64,000 bases of DNA from Nitrosococcus halophilus Nc 4. GTDB taxonomy: Bacteria; Pseudomonadota; Gammaproteobacteria; Nitrosococcales; Nitrosococcaceae. The notes below the pieces were generated by a model. That model ran no database searches and had not been told where the DNA came from. It saw only the letters and a list, made by a program, of their open reading frames with translations. The stretch is from contig NC_013960.1 of NCBI RefSeq assembly GCF_000024725.1, positions 2,466,001-2,530,000 on the forward strand, read 5' to 3'. The translations under genes and the position numbers were made by a program. Shown piece by piece: positions 1-9,654 of the stretch (position 1 is its first letter; each line of letters starts with the position of its first letter).

Positions 1-458
1 GTCCGGGTATTGTCATTGGGAAGAAGGGCGAAGACATCAATAACTTGCGGCAAGAAGTCTCTGAGATGATGGGGATACCCGTTCATATTAACATTCAAGA
101 GATACGCAAGCCTGAGTTAGATGCCACCCTCGTTGCTGCAAATGTGGCGCAGCAGCTTGAGCGGCGAATCATGTTTCGTCGAGCCATGAAGCGTGCTGTT
201 ACCAACGCTATGCGTGTAGGTGCCCAAGGCATTCGTATAAAAGTCTCTGGGCGCTTAAATGGGGCGGAAATTGCTCGCAATGAGTGGTACCGAGAAGGCC
301 GAGTGCCGTTGCATACGCTGCGAGCTAATATTGACTATGGTTTTGCTGAGGCGAAAACCACCTATGGAGTTCTTGGTGTCAAGGTATGGATATTCAAGGG
401 CGAAGTGTTTGAACAGCCGGATCAGCAAGTTACCGCAGGGAACTCGGCGATAAGCTAA
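1..458 (+). CDS. rpsC: 30S ribosomal protein uS3, C-terminal part
   Basis: Small-subunit protein uS3, which lines the mRNA entry pore of the 30S subunit. The 5' end lies before the window; the frame is already open at base 3 and gives 151 residues, against roughly 215-230 for the whole family. The first residues seen ([11 protein letters not shown]) carry the GxxG loop of the type II KH domain, and the uS3 C-terminal domain follows complete, ending NSAIS. rplP starts 11 nt downstream, in the S10-operon order rpsC-rplP-rpmC-rpsQ. Confidence 0.97.
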   Translation, partial: PGIVIGKKGEDINNLRQEVSEMMGIPVHINIQEIRKPELDATLVAANVAQQLERRIMFRRAMKRAVTNAMRVGAQGIRIKVSGRLNGAEIARNEWYREGRVPLHTLRANIDYGFAEAKTTYGVLGVKVWIFKGEVFEQPDQQVTAGNSAIS

Positions 459-469
459 GGTAATAGACT

Positions 470-883
470 ATGTTACAGCCGAAAAGAACCAAGTTCCGTA
501 AGCAACAAAAAGGCAGAAACCGCGGGCAATCGCTACGGGGTAACCAAGTGGATTTTGGCGAGTATGGATTGAAAGCCATTGGTAGAGGGAAGATTACAGC
601 ACGTCAAATCGAAGCTGCACGTCGTGCTATGACGAGATATGTTAAGCGGGGCGGGAAAATTTGGATCCGGATTTTCCCAGATAAGCCCATTACTCAAAAA
701 CCTCTTGAAGTGCGCCAAGGAAAAGGAAAGGGTAATGTAGAATATTGGGCTGCTAACGTGCAACCTGGGCGTGTCCTTTATGAGATGGAAGGGGTACCGG
801 AAGAGGTAGCACGAAGGGCTTTCGAGTTGGCGGCAGCTAAATTGCCTGTTAAGACGGTATTTGTTACACGGGCGGTCATGTAA
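470..883 (+). CDS. rplP: 50S ribosomal protein uL16
   Basis: Large-subunit protein uL16, near the peptidyl-transferase centre and the A-site tRNA. 137 residues, against 136 in E. coli. The N-terminus [11 protein letters not shown] and the segment [10 protein letters not shown] are typical. Arg82 in PLEVRQGKG corresponds to the arginine that is hydroxylated in E. coli uL16. The stop shares its last A with the start of rpmC (TAATG at 881-885), so the two are translationally coupled. Confidence 0.98.
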   Translation: MLQPKRTKFRKQQKGRNRGQSLRGNQVDFGEYGLKAIGRGKITARQIEAARRAMTRYVKRGGKIWIRIFPDKPITQKPLEVRQGKGKGNVEYWAANVQPGRVLYEMEGVPEEVARRAFELAAAKLPVKTVFVTRAVM

Positions 884-1077
884 TGAAAGCTCAAGAGTTG
901 CGAACAAAGACAGTGGATGAGTTACAGAAGGAACTCCTGGAGCTCTCTCGAGAGCAATTTAAACTGCGTATGCAAAAGGGTACCGGGCAATTGGCGCGAA
1001 ATAGCGAGCTAAATCGAGTGCGACGTAGTATTGCTCGAGTTAAGACAGTGCTAACAGAGAAAGAGCAGGCGCAGTAG
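883..1077 (+). CDS. rpmC: 50S ribosomal protein uL29
   Basis: Small protein uL29 at the polypeptide exit tunnel, near the docking site of trigger factor and SRP. 64 residues in two charged helices ([18 protein letters not shown] and the [13 protein letters not shown] segment), the usual helical hairpin. It overlaps the rplP stop by one base and lies two bases before rpsQ, so it is the middle gene of a tightly coupled trio. Confidence 0.97.
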   Translation: MKAQELRTKTVDELQKELLELSREQFKLRMQKGTGQLARNSELNRVRRSIARVKTVLTEKEQAQ

Positions 1078-1079
1078 AT

Positions 1080-1340
1080 ATGAGTGATCAGGAGAAATCT
1101 TTACGCACCGTTATTGGTCGTGTAGTGAGTGATAAAATGGATAAGACAATCACGGTGCTTGTAGAGCGTAGAGTTGCGCATCCTCTCTATAAAAAGTATG
1201 TAAAGCGTTTCACGAAGTTACATGCTCATGACGAAAATAATGAGTGTCGAGTGGGTGATGTGGTAGCAGTCTCAGTAACACGCCCGCTCTCCAAGACCAA
1301 GACTTGGAAATTGGTTAATGTCCTTGAACGCACACGCTGA
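1080..1340 (+). CDS. rpsQ: 30S ribosomal protein uS17
   Basis: Primary 16S rRNA-binding protein uS17, an OB-fold protein of the 30S body. 86 residues, close to the E. coli length of 84. Typical segments are [18 protein letters not shown] at residues 13-30 and [10 protein letters not shown] after it. It is the last gene of the S10 operon in the E. coli order; a 41-nt gap with a GGTGGAGAG ribosome binding site follows before rplN opens the spc group. Confidence 0.97.
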   Translation: MSDQEKSLRTVIGRVVSDKMDKTITVLVERRVAHPLYKKYVKRFTKLHAHDENNECRVGDVVAVSVTRPLSKTKTWKLVNVLERTR

Positions 1341-1381
1341 ATAATGGTCGTTTTCCCGATGATATTAGGTGGAGAGCAATA

Positions 1382-1750
1382 ATGATTCAAATGCAGACCA
1401 GCCTAGAGGCGGCAGATAACAGCGGTGCTCGGCGACTTGTTTGTATTAAAGTGTTAGGCGGATCGCAGCGGCGCTATGCAGGAATTGGTGACGTTATTAA
1501 AGTTGCAGTCAAGGAGGCTATTCCGCGGGGCAAGGTCAAGAAAGGTGAAGTTTATAACGCAGTGATTGTACGGACCAAAAAAGGGGTTCGTCGTGCAGAC
1601 GGATCACTTATCCGATTTGATAATAATGCCGCGGTATTATTGAATAATCAGTTACAGCCTATAGGGACTCGAATTTTTGGTCCTGTGACGCGGGAGCTGC
1701 GTGTCGAAAACTTCATGAGGATAGTTTCTTTGGCCCCGGAAGTGTTGTAG
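1382..1750 (+). CDS. rplN: 50S ribosomal protein uL14
   Basis: uL14, a conserved protein at the inter-subunit bridge next to bL19. 122 residues, within one residue of the family norm. The N-terminus [18 protein letters not shown] and the motifs IKVLGG and [17 protein letters not shown] are characteristic. It is the first gene of the spc operon; an upstream purine-rich ribosome binding site at 1370-1378 fits the ATG at 1382. rplX follows after 11 nt. Confidence 0.98.
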   Translation: MIQMQTSLEAADNSGARRLVCIKVLGGSQRRYAGIGDVIKVAVKEAIPRGKVKKGEVYNAVIVRTKKGVRRADGSLIRFDNNAAVLLNNQLQPIGTRIFGPVTRELRVENFMRIVSLAPEVL

Positions 1751-1761
1751 GGAGGGTGATG

Positions 1762-2082
1762 ATGCGCAGAGTACGGGTAGGCGATGAAGTTGTCGTTACT
1801 GCTGGTAGAAGTAGAGGGAAGCGAGGAAAAGTTTTACGCGTAGTGGGCGGCGGTGACCGTGTAATTGTAGAAGAGGTCAATATGGTGAAGCGGCACACTC
1901 GGCCTAATCCGGCAGATAATAAGCCAGGAGGAATTGTCGAGCAGGAAGCGCCGGTGCATATCTCCAATGTTATGCTTTACAACCCGGTTACGGAGAAAGG
2001 TGATCGAGTTGGTTTTAAGAGATTGGAAGATGGCCGTAAGGTACGCTATTTCAAGTCAAACGGTGAAGTCGTTGACGCTTAG
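1762..2082 (+). CDS. rplX: 50S ribosomal protein uL24
   Basis: uL24, an assembly-initiating 23S rRNA-binding protein with an N-terminal KOW motif ([19 protein letters not shown]). Three in-frame start codons stand in a row: GTG 1756, ATG 1759 and ATG 1762. The GGAGG at 1751-1755 is best spaced for 1762, giving 106 residues ([10 protein letters not shown]). [20 protein letters not shown] is the typical loop. A 57-nt gap with a hairpin separates it from rplE. Confidence 0.96.
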   Translation: MRRVRVGDEVVVTAGRSRGKRGKVLRVVGGGDRVIVEEVNMVKRHTRPNPADNKPGGIVEQEAPVHISNVMLYNPVTEKGDRVGFKRLEDGRKVRYFKSNGEVVDA

Positions 2083-2093
2083 TTTAGAAAAAT

Positions 2094-2124
2094 AGCCGAA
2101 GTTACTTGGGCTTAATCCAAGGCT
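2094..2124 (+). promoter_or_regulatory. Hairpin at the rplX-rplE junction, possible S8 operator
   Basis: CTTGG at 2105-2109 pairs with CCAAG at 2117-2121 and AGC at 2094-2096 with GCT at 2122-2124, leaving an asymmetric bulge of 8 nt (2097-2104). In E. coli uS8 represses the spc operon through a bulged hairpin at this junction. Position and shape fit that, but I did not match the S8 consensus base by base. Confidence 0.35.
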
Positions 2125-2139
2125 TAGTGGTAAATTAGT

Positions 2140-2679
2140 ATGGTAAGGTTACAAGAATATTACCGGGACACCGTTGTTAGCCAATTGCAAGAGCAATTTG
2201 GTTATCGGTCAGTGATGGCAGTGCCCCGTATCGAAAAGATCACCCTGAATATGGGGGTGGGGGAAGCTGTTGGGGATAAAAAAATCCTAGAGCATGCGAT
2301 GGCTGACATGGCTAAAATATCTGGCCAGAAGCCGGTACTCACTCGTGCTCGGAATTCGGTGGCAGGGTTTAAAATCCGCAAGGACTGGCCCATTGGGTGT
2401 AAAGTTACCTTGCGCCGTGATCGGATGTACGAATTTTTAGATCGCTTCATTAACATCGCGATTCCCCGTGTTCGAGACTTCCGGGGGCTTAGCCCCAAGT
2501 CTTTTGATGGAAGGGGTAACTATAATATGGGTATTCGTGAACAGATTATTTTCCCGGAGATCGACTACGACCAGATCGATACCATACGGGGAATGAATAT
2601 CACCATAACGACTACAGCGAAGACGGATGAAGAAGGTCGCGTATTGCTTAGGGCATTTAATTTTCCCTTCAGGACATAG
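2140..2679 (+). CDS. rplE: 50S ribosomal protein uL5
   Basis: uL5 binds 5S rRNA and forms bridge B1b with uS13. 179 residues, the same length as E. coli. Diagnostic segments are [19 protein letters not shown], the [21 protein letters not shown] stretch around residue 88, and the conserved ending LLRAFNFPF. Start ATG 2140. rpsN follows after 24 nt. Confidence 0.98.
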   Translation: MVRLQEYYRDTVVSQLQEQFGYRSVMAVPRIEKITLNMGVGEAVGDKKILEHAMADMAKISGQKPVLTRARNSVAGFKIRKDWPIGCKVTLRRDRMYEFLDRFINIAIPRVRDFRGLSPKSFDGRGNYNMGIREQIIFPEIDYDQIDTIRGMNITITTTAKTDEEGRVLLRAFNFPFRT

Positions 2680-2703
2680 ACGGAGCAGGGCTGGAAGTTA
2701 GGG

Positions 2704-3009
2704 ATGTCAAAAAAGTGCATGATTAATCGAGAGTTGAAGCGGGTACGCACGGCGCGTAAATATGCGGCCAAGCGCGCAGAATTAAAAGCACGGATGCAGG
2801 ACGAAAGTCTCAGCCCAGAGGAGCGGGAACAGGCCATGCTTAAATTCCATAGCCTGCCAAGGGATTCTTCGCCTGTGCGCCAACGGAGACGTTGCCGTTT
2901 AACCGGAAGACCCCATGGCTATGTACGTAAATTCGGTTTGTCCCGTAACAAATTGCGTGAGGTAGCGATGCGTGGCGATGTTCCAGGGCTGGTTAAGGCC
3001 AGTTGGTAA
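2704..3009 (+). CDS. rpsN: 30S ribosomal protein uS14, zinc-free form
   Basis: uS14 of the 30S head. 101 residues, the long form usual in proteobacteria, without the CxxC zinc motifs of the 61-residue form. The C-terminal half carries the family signature [19 protein letters not shown], ending KASW. Because it needs no zinc it would serve under zinc limitation; no second copy is present in the window. Confidence 0.98.
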   Translation: MSKKCMINRELKRVRTARKYAAKRAELKARMQDESLSPEEREQAMLKFHSLPRDSSPVRQRRRCRLTGRPHGYVRKFGLSRNKLREVAMRGDVPGLVKASW

Positions 3010-3051
3010 CCATCTATAAAAATGTAAGAGCGCAAAGGGGCTAGGAATATC

Positions 3052-3444
3052 ATGAGTATGACCGATCCAATCTCGGACATGCTGACGCGAGTGCGTAACG
3101 GCCAAACTGCGGGCAAGTTAGAAGTCAGTATGCCTTCTTCAAAACTGAAGGAAAATATTGCCCGCGTGTTGAAAGAAGAAGGTTATATTGAAGATTATAA
3201 GGTGGTGGATGATACGAAGCCCGCCTTAGTTGTGCACTTAAAGTATTATGAAGGTAAGCCCGTGATTGATGAAATTCAACGAGTAAGTCGCCCCGGGCTG
3301 CGTATATACAAAGGTAAGGATAGTTTGCCTAAGATCCGTGGTGGGTTAGGTGTTGCCATCGTCTCCACGTCTCGCGGTGTCATGACCGACAAGGCTGCAA
3401 GATCTGCTGGTGAAGGCGGCGAAGTCTTGTGCTACGTTGCCTAA
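3052..3444 (+). CDS. rpsH: 30S ribosomal protein uS8
   Basis: uS8, a primary 16S rRNA-binding protein and, in E. coli, the translational repressor of the spc operon. 130 residues, as in E. coli. [15 protein letters not shown] opens the protein, and the C-terminal signature [13 protein letters not shown] is present. ATG 3052 and ATG 3058 are both possible; the second would remove two residues. Confidence 0.98.
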   Translation: MSMTDPISDMLTRVRNGQTAGKLEVSMPSSKLKENIARVLKEEGYIEDYKVVDDTKPALVVHLKYYEGKPVIDEIQRVSRPGLRIYKGKDSLPKIRGGLGVAIVSTSRGVMTDKAARSAGEGGEVLCYVA

Positions 3445-3458
3445 AGAGGTAGGGAAAG

Positions 3459-3992
3459 ATGTCAAGAATTGCGAATAACCCAGTGCCGATCCCTAAGGGT
3501 GTCGAAGTCACGTTTGCCGGAAACAATATTGAGGTAAAGGGAACAAAGGGTTCTCTGGGGCTTGCCATTCACCCCTTAGTACAAATAATCCAGGAAGGGG
3601 AAATATTGTCTTTTGCGCCAAAGGGTGTAGAAAAACAGGCAAGAGCACTCAGTGGGACTACCCGCGCCTTGGTGAGTAATATGGTGCAGGGGGTTAGTCA
3701 AGGTTTTGAGCGGCGCTTACAACTTGTTGGAGTAGGTTACCGAGCGCAGATGCAAGGGCAAAAGCTTGTGCTCAATTTGGGTTTCTCTCATCCTATTGAG
3801 TTCACTGCGCCAGCAAACCTTACCATCGAGGTACCGAGCCCGACTGAAATAGTCATCAAAGGGGCTGATAAGCAACAAGTTGGACAGGTTGCGGCAAATA
3901 TTCGCAGATTTAGGCCGCCTGAACCTTATAAGGGAAAAGGTGTGCGCTATGCAGACGAAATAGTTGTGCGCAAGGAAGCGAAGAAGAAATAG
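3459..3992 (+). CDS. rplF: 50S ribosomal protein uL6
   Basis: uL6, which binds the sarcin-ricin region of 23S rRNA near the factor-binding site. 177 residues, the E. coli length. Two homologous domains are visible, the second containing LQLVGVGYRAQ and the signature PEPYKGKGVRYADE near the C-terminus. ATG 3459 lies 14 nt after rpsH behind an AGGTAGGG ribosome binding site. Confidence 0.98.
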   Translation: MSRIANNPVPIPKGVEVTFAGNNIEVKGTKGSLGLAIHPLVQIIQEGEILSFAPKGVEKQARALSGTTRALVSNMVQGVSQGFERRLQLVGVGYRAQMQGQKLVLNLGFSHPIEFTAPANLTIEVPSPTEIVIKGADKQQVGQVAANIRRFRPPEPYKGKGVRYADEIVVRKEAKKK

Positions 3993-4013
3993 CGAAGGCA
4001 GGAACGTAGCAGC

Positions 4014-4367
4014 GTGGATAAAAAAGTAGCAAGGTTACGGCGTGCGACTAAAGCGCGGCACAAAATCCGTGGGCTGGGAGTAGCGCGGTTAATGGTTCAT
4101 CGCACTCCCAAGCATATTTATGTGCAGATAATCAAGCCGACAGGCGGGGATGTCGTTGCCAGTGCTTCAACGCTAGAGCCAGAGTTAAAGCAGCAGTTGA
4201 AGAATACTGGTAATAAAGAAGCAGCAATCACCGTTGGAAAAGTAATTGCTGAACGGGCTAAGGCGCAGGGTATTGCCAAGGTTGCCTTTGATCGTTCTGG
4301 TTACAAATATCATGGTCGGGTAAAGGCATTGGCAGACGCGGCCCGTGAAGGTGGATTACAGTTTTAA
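4014..4367 (+). CDS. rplR: 50S ribosomal protein uL18
   Basis: uL18, one of the three 5S rRNA-binding proteins. 117 residues, as in E. coli. It starts with GTG ([19 protein letters not shown]) and contains the motif [14 protein letters not shown] and the C-terminal signature [23 protein letters not shown]. Standard spc position between rplF and rpsE. Confidence 0.97.
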   Translation: MDKKVARLRRATKARHKIRGLGVARLMVHRTPKHIYVQIIKPTGGDVVASASTLEPELKQQLKNTGNKEAAITVGKVIAERAKAQGIAKVAFDRSGYKYHGRVKALADAAREGGLQF

Positions 4368-4379
4368 GGGTTGGAGTTG

Positions 4380-4889
4380 ATGGCACAGACAGATCGGCGG
4401 ATGACAGGAGATGCATTGCTGGAGAAATTAGTTGGCGTGAGACGTGTTGCCAAGGTGGTGAAGGGCGGGCGCCAATTTGGTTTTTCGGCTTTGACAGTGG
4501 TGGGCGATGGTAAGGGACGGGTTGGATTTGGCCGAGGTAAGGCTCGCGAAGTTCCTGTTGCCATTCAGAAGGCCATGGAAAACGCGAGAAAAAACATGAT
4601 TTTTGTTCCCCTAAAAGGGGATACGCTGCAACATCCCATTACTGCTCGCCATGGTGCTGCCAAAGTACATATGCAGCCTGCCTCTGAGGGAACAGGGATT
4701 ATTGCCGGCGGTGCAATGCGTGCTGTTTTTGAGGTGGTGGGTGTACATAACGTCTTGGCCAAGTGTATAGGTTCGGCAAATCCTGTTAACGTAGTGCGAG
4801 CTACGGTTAAGGGGCTTGTAGAGATGTCAAACCCGGAAGGGATTGCAGCCAAACGGGGCAAAACCCTTGAAGATATTATGGGTGAGTGA
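4380..4889 (+). CDS. rpsE: 30S ribosomal protein uS5
   Basis: uS5, involved in decoding accuracy and mRNA unwinding at the entry channel. ATG 4380 ([10 protein letters not shown], 169 residues) is chosen over the in-frame TTG at 4371 because a GTTGGAG stretch lies just upstream. The double-stranded-RNA-binding fold shows [19 protein letters not shown], and the signature [20 protein letters not shown] follows. Its TGA overlaps the rpmD start (TGATG). Confidence 0.97.
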   Translation: MAQTDRRMTGDALLEKLVGVRRVAKVVKGGRQFGFSALTVVGDGKGRVGFGRGKAREVPVAIQKAMENARKNMIFVPLKGDTLQHPITARHGAAKVHMQPASEGTGIIAGGAMRAVFEVVGVHNVLAKCIGSANPVNVVRATVKGLVEMSNPEGIAAKRGKTLEDIMGE

Positions 4890-5080
4890 TGGCAACGGAA
4901 AAGACAACACTCAAGGTCACGCTGGTAAGAAGTACTATCGGGCGGTTGGCAAAGCATAAAGCATGTGTTGCTGGCTTAGGGCTTCGCCGGATTGGGCAGA
5001 CAGTTGAGGTTATTGACACTCCAGAGAATCGAGGAATGATTCAAAAGGTGTCTTACCTTCTAAGGTTAGAGGAAGGCTAG
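4889..5080 (+). CDS. rpmD: 50S ribosomal protein uL30
   Basis: uL30, a 63-residue 23S rRNA-binding protein. The ATG at 4889 shares its A with the rpsE stop. The family core [20 protein letters not shown] and the closing segment [13 protein letters not shown] are clear. One base separates it from rplO, the usual bacterial arrangement. Confidence 0.96.
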   Translation: MATEKTTLKVTLVRSTIGRLAKHKACVAGLGLRRIGQTVEVIDTPENRGMIQKVSYLLRLEEG

Positions 5081-5081
5081 A

Positions 5082-5516
5082 ATGCGATTAAATATGATTG
5101 CCTCAGCTCCTGGTGCTAAACAGGCGGCAAAGCGTGCCGGGCGTGGTATTGGCTCTGGTTTGGGCAAAACCTGTGGGCGTGGTCATAAGGGTCAAAAGTC
5201 CCGCTCTGGAGGCTTCCACAAGGTTGGCTTTGAGGGTGGGCAGATGCCTTTGCAAAGGCGTGTCCCTAAAATTGGTTTCCATTCTCGTAAGGCACGCTTT
5301 GCAGCCGAGGTACGCCTCGATCAACTTGCAAAGATGAAAGCTGATACCGTAGACCTGTCAGCCCTTATAAAGGCGGGTTTGGTTCCAAAGCACGCCAAGC
5401 GTGTTAAGGTAATTGCCTCGGGTAAGATTGATAAACCGGTGAATCTGCAGGGCATTGGAGCATCTGCAGGCGCACGTAAAGCTATTGAAGCGGCAGGCGG
5501 CCGCATCGGAGAATAA
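5082..5516 (+). CDS. rplO: 50S ribosomal protein uL15
   Basis: uL15, a late-assembly 23S rRNA-binding protein with a long glycine- and arginine-rich N-terminal extension. 144 residues, as in E. coli. The N-terminal block [20 protein letters not shown] and the following QKSRSGG match the family. Start ATG 5082; secY follows two bases after the stop. Confidence 0.97.
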   Translation: MRLNMIASAPGAKQAAKRAGRGIGSGLGKTCGRGHKGQKSRSGGFHKVGFEGGQMPLQRRVPKIGFHSRKARFAAEVRLDQLAKMKADTVDLSALIKAGLVPKHAKRVKVIASGKIDKPVNLQGIGASAGARKAIEAAGGRIGE

Positions 5517-5518
5517 CT

Positions 5519-6880
5519 GTGGCGAAACGCGCCTCCAAAAAGTCATTTGATCAGGGCACTTTGGGTAAATTAACGGAGCTGCGACAAAGGCTACTCTTTG
5601 TTTTGGGTGCCTTGTTAGTTTATCGGGTCGGTACCTTTATTCCCGTTCCCGGGATTGATCCGGTGACTTTAGCTGCTTTGTTTGAGCAGCAGCGTGGTAC
5701 CATTCTAGACATGTTTAACATGTTCTCTGGAGGTGCGTTGGAGCGTCTATCCGTCTTTGCTTTGGGGATTATGCCGTATATCTCGGCCTCCATCATTATG
5801 CAATTGCTGACGGTAGTCCATCCTAAGTTGGAGCAAATGCGGAAAGAGGGTGCTTCGGGACGGCGGAAAATCACCCAATATACGCGTTACGGTACGCTCG
5901 TGCTGGCAACGATACAGGCTATTGGCGTGGCTATTGCTCTGGAATCCCAGCAGGTGGGGGGCGCATCTGTGGTTATTGAAGCCGGCCTGGTTTTTAGGGT
6001 AACAGCGGTGGTGACGTTGGTTACTGGGACTTTATTCCTCATGTGGTTAGGCGAGCAGATTACTGAGCGTGGTATAGGGAATGGGATCTCGCTCATTATT
6101 TTTGCGGCCATTGTCGCTGGGTTACCTTCAGCCCTTGGCGGAACGTTGGAGTTAGCGCGAACTGGTGAGTTGCATACCTTCACAGTATTGGTGCTTTTAA
6201 CATTGGCTTTGTTAGTGACAGCCTTTGTGGTGTTTATGGAGCGGGCCCAACGGCGTATCCCGGTACATTATGCTAAGCAGCAGCATGGAAGAAGAGTCTA
6301 TGGCGGCCAGGTGAGTCATTTGCCGTTAAAAATTAATATGTCTGGCGTTATTCCCCCTATCTTTGCATCAAGCATTATCTTGTTTCCTGCAACGGTGGCG
6401 AGTTGGTTTGGTGCTAGCGAAGGTATGGGTTGGCTCAGAGATCTGTCGGCTACCCTTTCACCAGGGCAGCCTATTTATGTACTGCTGTATGCTGTAGCTA
6501 TTATCTTCTTTTGCTTCTTTTATACAGCGCTAGTGTTTAACCCAAAAGAGACAGCAGATAATCTGAAAAAATCCGGGGCGTTTATTCCGGGAATACGGCC
6601 GGGAGCTCAGACCACTCGGTATATTGATACTGTAATGGGACGACTGACTTTGGGTGGTGCCATTTATGTCACTGCGGTATGCCTTCTACCAGAGTTTTTA
6701 ATTCTGTATTGGAATGTTCCGTTTTATTTTGGCGGTACCTCCTTGTTGATTATCGTGGTTGTGGTTATGGATTTCGTTGCCCAGGTGCAGGCCCATTTAA
6801 TGTCCCATCAGTATGAGAGTTTGCTGAAGAAATCACAGTTGAAGGGAAGTGGAGCGACCACTGGAGGTTTACTACATTGA
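5519..6880 (+). CDS. secY: Protein translocase subunit SecY
   Basis: Channel-forming subunit of the Sec translocon in the inner membrane; partner of SecE, SecG and SecA. 453 residues from a GTG start (MAKRASKKS). About ten hydrophobic segments can be traced. Typical pieces are [11 protein letters not shown] with the plug region [20 protein letters not shown], the cytoplasmic loop [30 protein letters not shown], and [20 protein letters not shown]. Penultimate gene of the spc operon, followed by rpmJ. Confidence 0.98.
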   Translation: MAKRASKKSFDQGTLGKLTELRQRLLFVLGALLVYRVGTFIPVPGIDPVTLAALFEQQRGTILDMFNMFSGGALERLSVFALGIMPYISASIIMQLLTVVHPKLEQMRKEGASGRRKITQYTRYGTLVLATIQAIGVAIALESQQVGGASVVIEAGLVFRVTAVVTLVTGTLFLMWLGEQITERGIGNGISLIIFAAIVAGLPSALGGTLELARTGELHTFTVLVLLTLALLVTAFVVFMERAQRRIPVHYAKQQHGRRVYGGQVSHLPLKINMSGVIPPIFASSIILFPATVASWFGASEGMGWLRDLSATLSPGQPIYVLLYAVAIIFFCFFYTALVFNPKETADNLKKSGAFIPGIRPGAQTTRYIDTVMGRLTLGGAIYVTAVCLLPEFLILYWNVPFYFGGTSLLIIVVVVMDFVAQVQAHLMSHQYESLLKKSQLKGSGATTGGLLH

Positions 6881-6905
6881 TTGGTAAAGGGGCAGGAGTG
6901 GGGTA

Positions 6906-7019
6906 ATGAAAGTTCGCGCTTCGGTAAAAAAAGTTTGCCGCCATTGCAAGGTTGTACGTCGAAAGGGCGTCGTGCGAATCATATGTAAAGACGCCCGCCA
7001 TAAACAGCGTCAAGGGTAA
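6906..7019 (+). CDS. rpmJ: 50S ribosomal protein bL36, zinc-binding form
   Basis: Tiny 37-residue protein that binds the 23S rRNA core. ATG 6906 to TAA 7017-7019 reads [20 protein letters not shown] and ends HKQRQG. The zinc ribbon is intact: Cys11, Cys14, Cys27 and His32. It lies 25 nt after secY, the standard place, and is easily missed because of its size. Confidence 0.95.
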   Translation: MKVRASVKKVCRHCKVVRRKGVVRIICKDARHKQRQG

Positions 7020-7046
7020 AGATTTAGTTGGATTAACTAAGATAGT

Positions 7047-7102
7047 TGTCAGTGTGTTAGCTCATAGAGTAAAATGCGCGGTTTCGCGAAATGCAACTGA
7101 CA
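7047..7102 (+). promoter_or_regulatory. Structured leader of the alpha operon, possible S4 target
   Basis: The 103-nt gap between rpmJ and rpsM can fold: TGTCAGT at 7047-7053 pairs with ACTGACA at 7096-7102, and inside it CGCG at 7077-7080 pairs with CGCG at 7085-7088 around a GTTT loop. In E. coli uS4 represses this operon by binding a pseudoknot in the same gap. The placement fits; the pseudoknot itself was not demonstrated. Confidence 0.35.
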
Positions 7103-7122
7103 GCCTTATGGAGATGAGGTGA

Positions 7123-7479
7123 ATGGCCCGTATTGCTGGAATTAATATCCCGGTGCACAAGCACACGGTAATTGCGCTTACCTCCATTTATGGAGTAGGC
7201 CCAACCCGGGCTAAGAAGATCTGTGAGGCAGCTGGTGTTGCCTCTGACAAGAAGGTTAAAGATCTTTCTGATAGCGAGCTAGAAGGGTTGCGTGCTGAGG
7301 TTGCGAAGTATCCTGTAGAAGGTGACTTGCGACGTGAAATAAGCATGGATATCAAACGATTGATGGACCTAGGTTGTTATCGTGGACTTCGCCATCGGAG
7401 GGGGCTCCCAGTGCGGGGGCAGCGTACCCAGACGAATGCAAGGACACGTAAGGGCCCGCGGCGGTTAGTTAGAAAGTAA
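7123..7479 (+). CDS. rpsM: 30S ribosomal protein uS13
   Basis: uS13 of the 30S head, contacting the P-site tRNA and bridging to uL5. 118 residues, as in E. coli. Typical are [20 protein letters not shown], the helix-two-turn-helix segment [13 protein letters not shown], and the C-terminal [20 protein letters not shown] followed by the basic tail KGPRRLVRK. First gene of the alpha operon, behind a GGAGATGAGG ribosome binding site. Confidence 0.98.
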   Translation: MARIAGINIPVHKHTVIALTSIYGVGPTRAKKICEAAGVASDKKVKDLSDSELEGLRAEVAKYPVEGDLRREISMDIKRLMDLGCYRGLRHRRGLPVRGQRTQTNARTRKGPRRLVRK

Positions 7480-7501
7480 GGCAAAAATCGAGTAGGATTT
7501 C

Positions 7502-7885
7502 ATGGCGAAAGCGAGCGCAAAAAAACGGGTAAAAAGGGTCGTTGTTGACGGCATTGCCCATATTCATGCCTCTTTTAACAATACGATTGTGACAATTACT
7601 GACCGTCAGGGGAATACCCTCGCATGGGCAACATCCGGGGGTAGTGGTTTCCGAGGTTCACGTAAGAGTACCCCCTTTGCTGCCCAGGTGGCTGCCGAGA
7701 AAGCTGGACGGGTAGCCCAAGAGATGGGCATGAAGAATTTGGAAGTGCGTGTTAAAGGACCAGGGCCTGGGCGCGAGTCTGCTGCGCGAGCCCTGAACAA
7801 TGTAGGATTTAAGGTTACCAATATCGCGGATGTCACACCCATCCCCCATAATGGATGCCGTCCCCCTAAAAAGCGAAGAGTTTGA
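7502..7885 (+). CDS. rpsK: 30S ribosomal protein uS11
   Basis: uS11 on the 30S platform, near the E-site mRNA. 127 residues. Core motifs are [19 protein letters not shown] and the C-terminal [15 protein letters not shown]. The Asn-Gly in that tail is the position known in E. coli uS11 to convert to isoaspartate; a pcm gene for isoaspartate methylation is present at 35.8 kb. Confidence 0.98.
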   Translation: MAKASAKKRVKRVVVDGIAHIHASFNNTIVTITDRQGNTLAWATSGGSGFRGSRKSTPFAAQVAAEKAGRVAQEMGMKNLEVRVKGPGPGRESAARALNNVGFKVTNIADVTPIPHNGCRPPKKRRV

Positions 7886-7900
7886 GAAGGAGAATTAACG

Positions 7901-8527
7901 TTGGCTAAATATACAGGTCCTAAGCTTAAGCAGGCACGGCGTGAGGGCACGGATCTGTTTCTAAAAAGCGGTGTTCGCCCTATCGATTCCAAGTGCAAGA
8001 TAGAGCAAGTACCTGGACAGCATGGAGCTGGAGCTAGGCGTGCCCGCATGTCGGATTATGCGCTGCAGCTACGAGAGAAACAAAAGCTGCGTCGTATGTA
8101 TGGTGTATTAGAGAAGCAGTTTCGACGCTACTACAAGGAGGCTGCTCGGCGTAGAGGGTCTACGGGCGAGAATTTGCTTAAATTGCTTGAATCGCGTCTT
8201 GATAATGTGGTTTATAGGATGGGGTTTGGTAGTACCCGCGCAGAAGCACGGCAGCTTATTAGTCACAAGGGAATCTTGGTTAATGGAAAGGTGATTAATG
8301 TTCCTTCCTACCAGATACGGGCTGAAGATGTAGTCTCCGTTAGGGAAAAGGCTAAGAAACAAGACCGGATAAAATTTGCGCTTGAGTTAGCCCAGGCTCG
8401 CCCTGAGCTCGATTGGATAGAGATTAATATGGGTAAGCTAGAGGGTACCTTTAAGAGAGTACCGGAACGTAGCGAACTGGCCCCCGATATTCAGGAAAAC
8501 CTAGTCGTCGAGCTTTATTCAAAGTAA
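7901..8527 (+). CDS. rpsD: 30S ribosomal protein uS4
   Basis: uS4, a primary 16S rRNA-binding protein, assembly initiator and, in E. coli, the repressor of the alpha operon. 208 residues from a TTG start ([16 protein letters not shown]) behind a GAAGGAGAA ribosome binding site. It lacks the N-terminal zinc cysteines (only [11 protein letters not shown]), so it is the zinc-free form. The S4 RNA-binding fold lies at about residues 97-160 ([20 protein letters not shown]). rpoA follows after 83 nt. Confidence 0.97.
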   Translation: MAKYTGPKLKQARREGTDLFLKSGVRPIDSKCKIEQVPGQHGAGARRARMSDYALQLREKQKLRRMYGVLEKQFRRYYKEAARRRGSTGENLLKLLESRLDNVVYRMGFGSTRAEARQLISHKGILVNGKVINVPSYQIRAEDVVSVREKAKKQDRIKFALELAQARPELDWIEINMGKLEGTFKRVPERSELAPDIQENLVVELYSK

Positions 8528-8610
8528 GGGAATAAAAGACTTTGTTCCATAAAGGGTGCGCCCGTGCCCTAACATACTTCCGGCGTGATATTAACTCTTA
8601 GAGGGGAAGT

Positions 8611-9618
8611 GTGCCACCCATGTCAGTATCTAATTTTCTTAAGCCCAGGATAGTGGATGTCCAACGCGTCAATGATTACACAGCTAAAGTTACGCTGGAA
8701 CCGCTAGAACGGGGTTTTGGGCATACACTTGGAAATGCCCTGCGCCGAATCTTGTTATCTTCGATGCCTGGTTGCGCTATTGTAGAAGCGCAAATTGACG
8801 GCGTATTACATGAATATACCACCAAGGAAGGTGTGCAGGAAGATATGACGGAAATCCTGCTTAATCTTAAAGGGGTAGCAATCAAGCTACATGGCCGTGA
8901 TGAAGTGACCCTAGCCTTGAATAGTAAAGGGCCAGGGGCAGTAACGGCAGGGGAGATACAGCTTGAACATGATGTGGAGATTATTAATCCAGAACATGTG
9001 ATTGCTCATCTCACCAAATCCGGTGAGCTCAATATTACGATGAAGGTGGTTCGCGGTCGAGGTTATCAACCAGCTTCCGTACGAATACCTAAAGAAGAGG
9101 AAGAGCGTCCTATTGGGTATCTGATTCTGGATGCTTCTTTTAGCCCCATCCGGCGGGTTACTTACGAAGTGGATAGTGCCCGGGTTGAGCAGCGAACTGA
9201 TCTAGATAAGTTGATTATAGAGATTGAGACAAATGGTACTATAGCTTCAGACGAGGCGGTACGCAAAGCTGCAACAATCTTACAGGATCAGCTCACGGCT
9301 TTTGTTGAATTGGAAGGCAAAACAGAGACCGCCAAGGAGAAAAAGACGGCTGAGATCGATCCCGTGCTGTTGCAACCGATAGATGATTTGGAGTTGACGG
9401 TGCGGTCGGCAAACTGCCTTAAGGCGGAAAATATTTATTATATCGGTGATCTTATTCAGAGGACGGAGGTGGAGTTGCTGAAGACTCCCAATCTTGGTAA
9501 GAAATCATTGACGGAAATAAAAGATGTGTTGGCATCGCGGGGATTGTCCTTAGGTATGCGTTTGGAAAACTGGCCACCCGCGGGGCTACATGAGGAAGAA
9601 ACTAAAGCTTCTGTTTGA
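8611..9618 (+). CDS. rpoA: DNA-directed RNA polymerase subunit alpha
   Basis: Alpha subunit, whose dimer nucleates RNA polymerase assembly. 335 residues from GTG 8611; ATG 8620 ([10 protein letters not shown]) is an alternative that removes three residues, and spacing to GAGGGG at 8601-8606 does not settle it. The N-terminal dimerisation domain has [20 protein letters not shown]. The C-terminal domain ([33 protein letters not shown]) keeps the arginine of VRSANC that contacts UP-element DNA in E. coli. Usual place between rpsD and rplQ. Confidence 0.98.
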   Translation: MPPMSVSNFLKPRIVDVQRVNDYTAKVTLEPLERGFGHTLGNALRRILLSSMPGCAIVEAQIDGVLHEYTTKEGVQEDMTEILLNLKGVAIKLHGRDEVTLALNSKGPGAVTAGEIQLEHDVEIINPEHVIAHLTKSGELNITMKVVRGRGYQPASVRIPKEEEERPIGYLILDASFSPIRRVTYEVDSARVEQRTDLDKLIIEIETNGTIASDEAVRKAATILQDQLTAFVELEGKTETAKEKKTAEIDPVLLQPIDDLELTVRSANCLKAENIYYIGDLIQRTEVELLKTPNLGKKSLTEIKDVLASRGLSLGMRLENWPPAGLHEEETKASV

Positions 9619-9654
9619 AGCTATTCGCTGGGAAACGAAGAGAAGGATAATTCC

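Noticed and set aside
7606-8049. 147-codon open frame on the minus strand across rpsK and rpsD
   Set aside because: It lies wholly over conserved ribosomal genes and encodes no recognisable protein; the same applies to many antisense frames in parE, parC, fdh and glnD.
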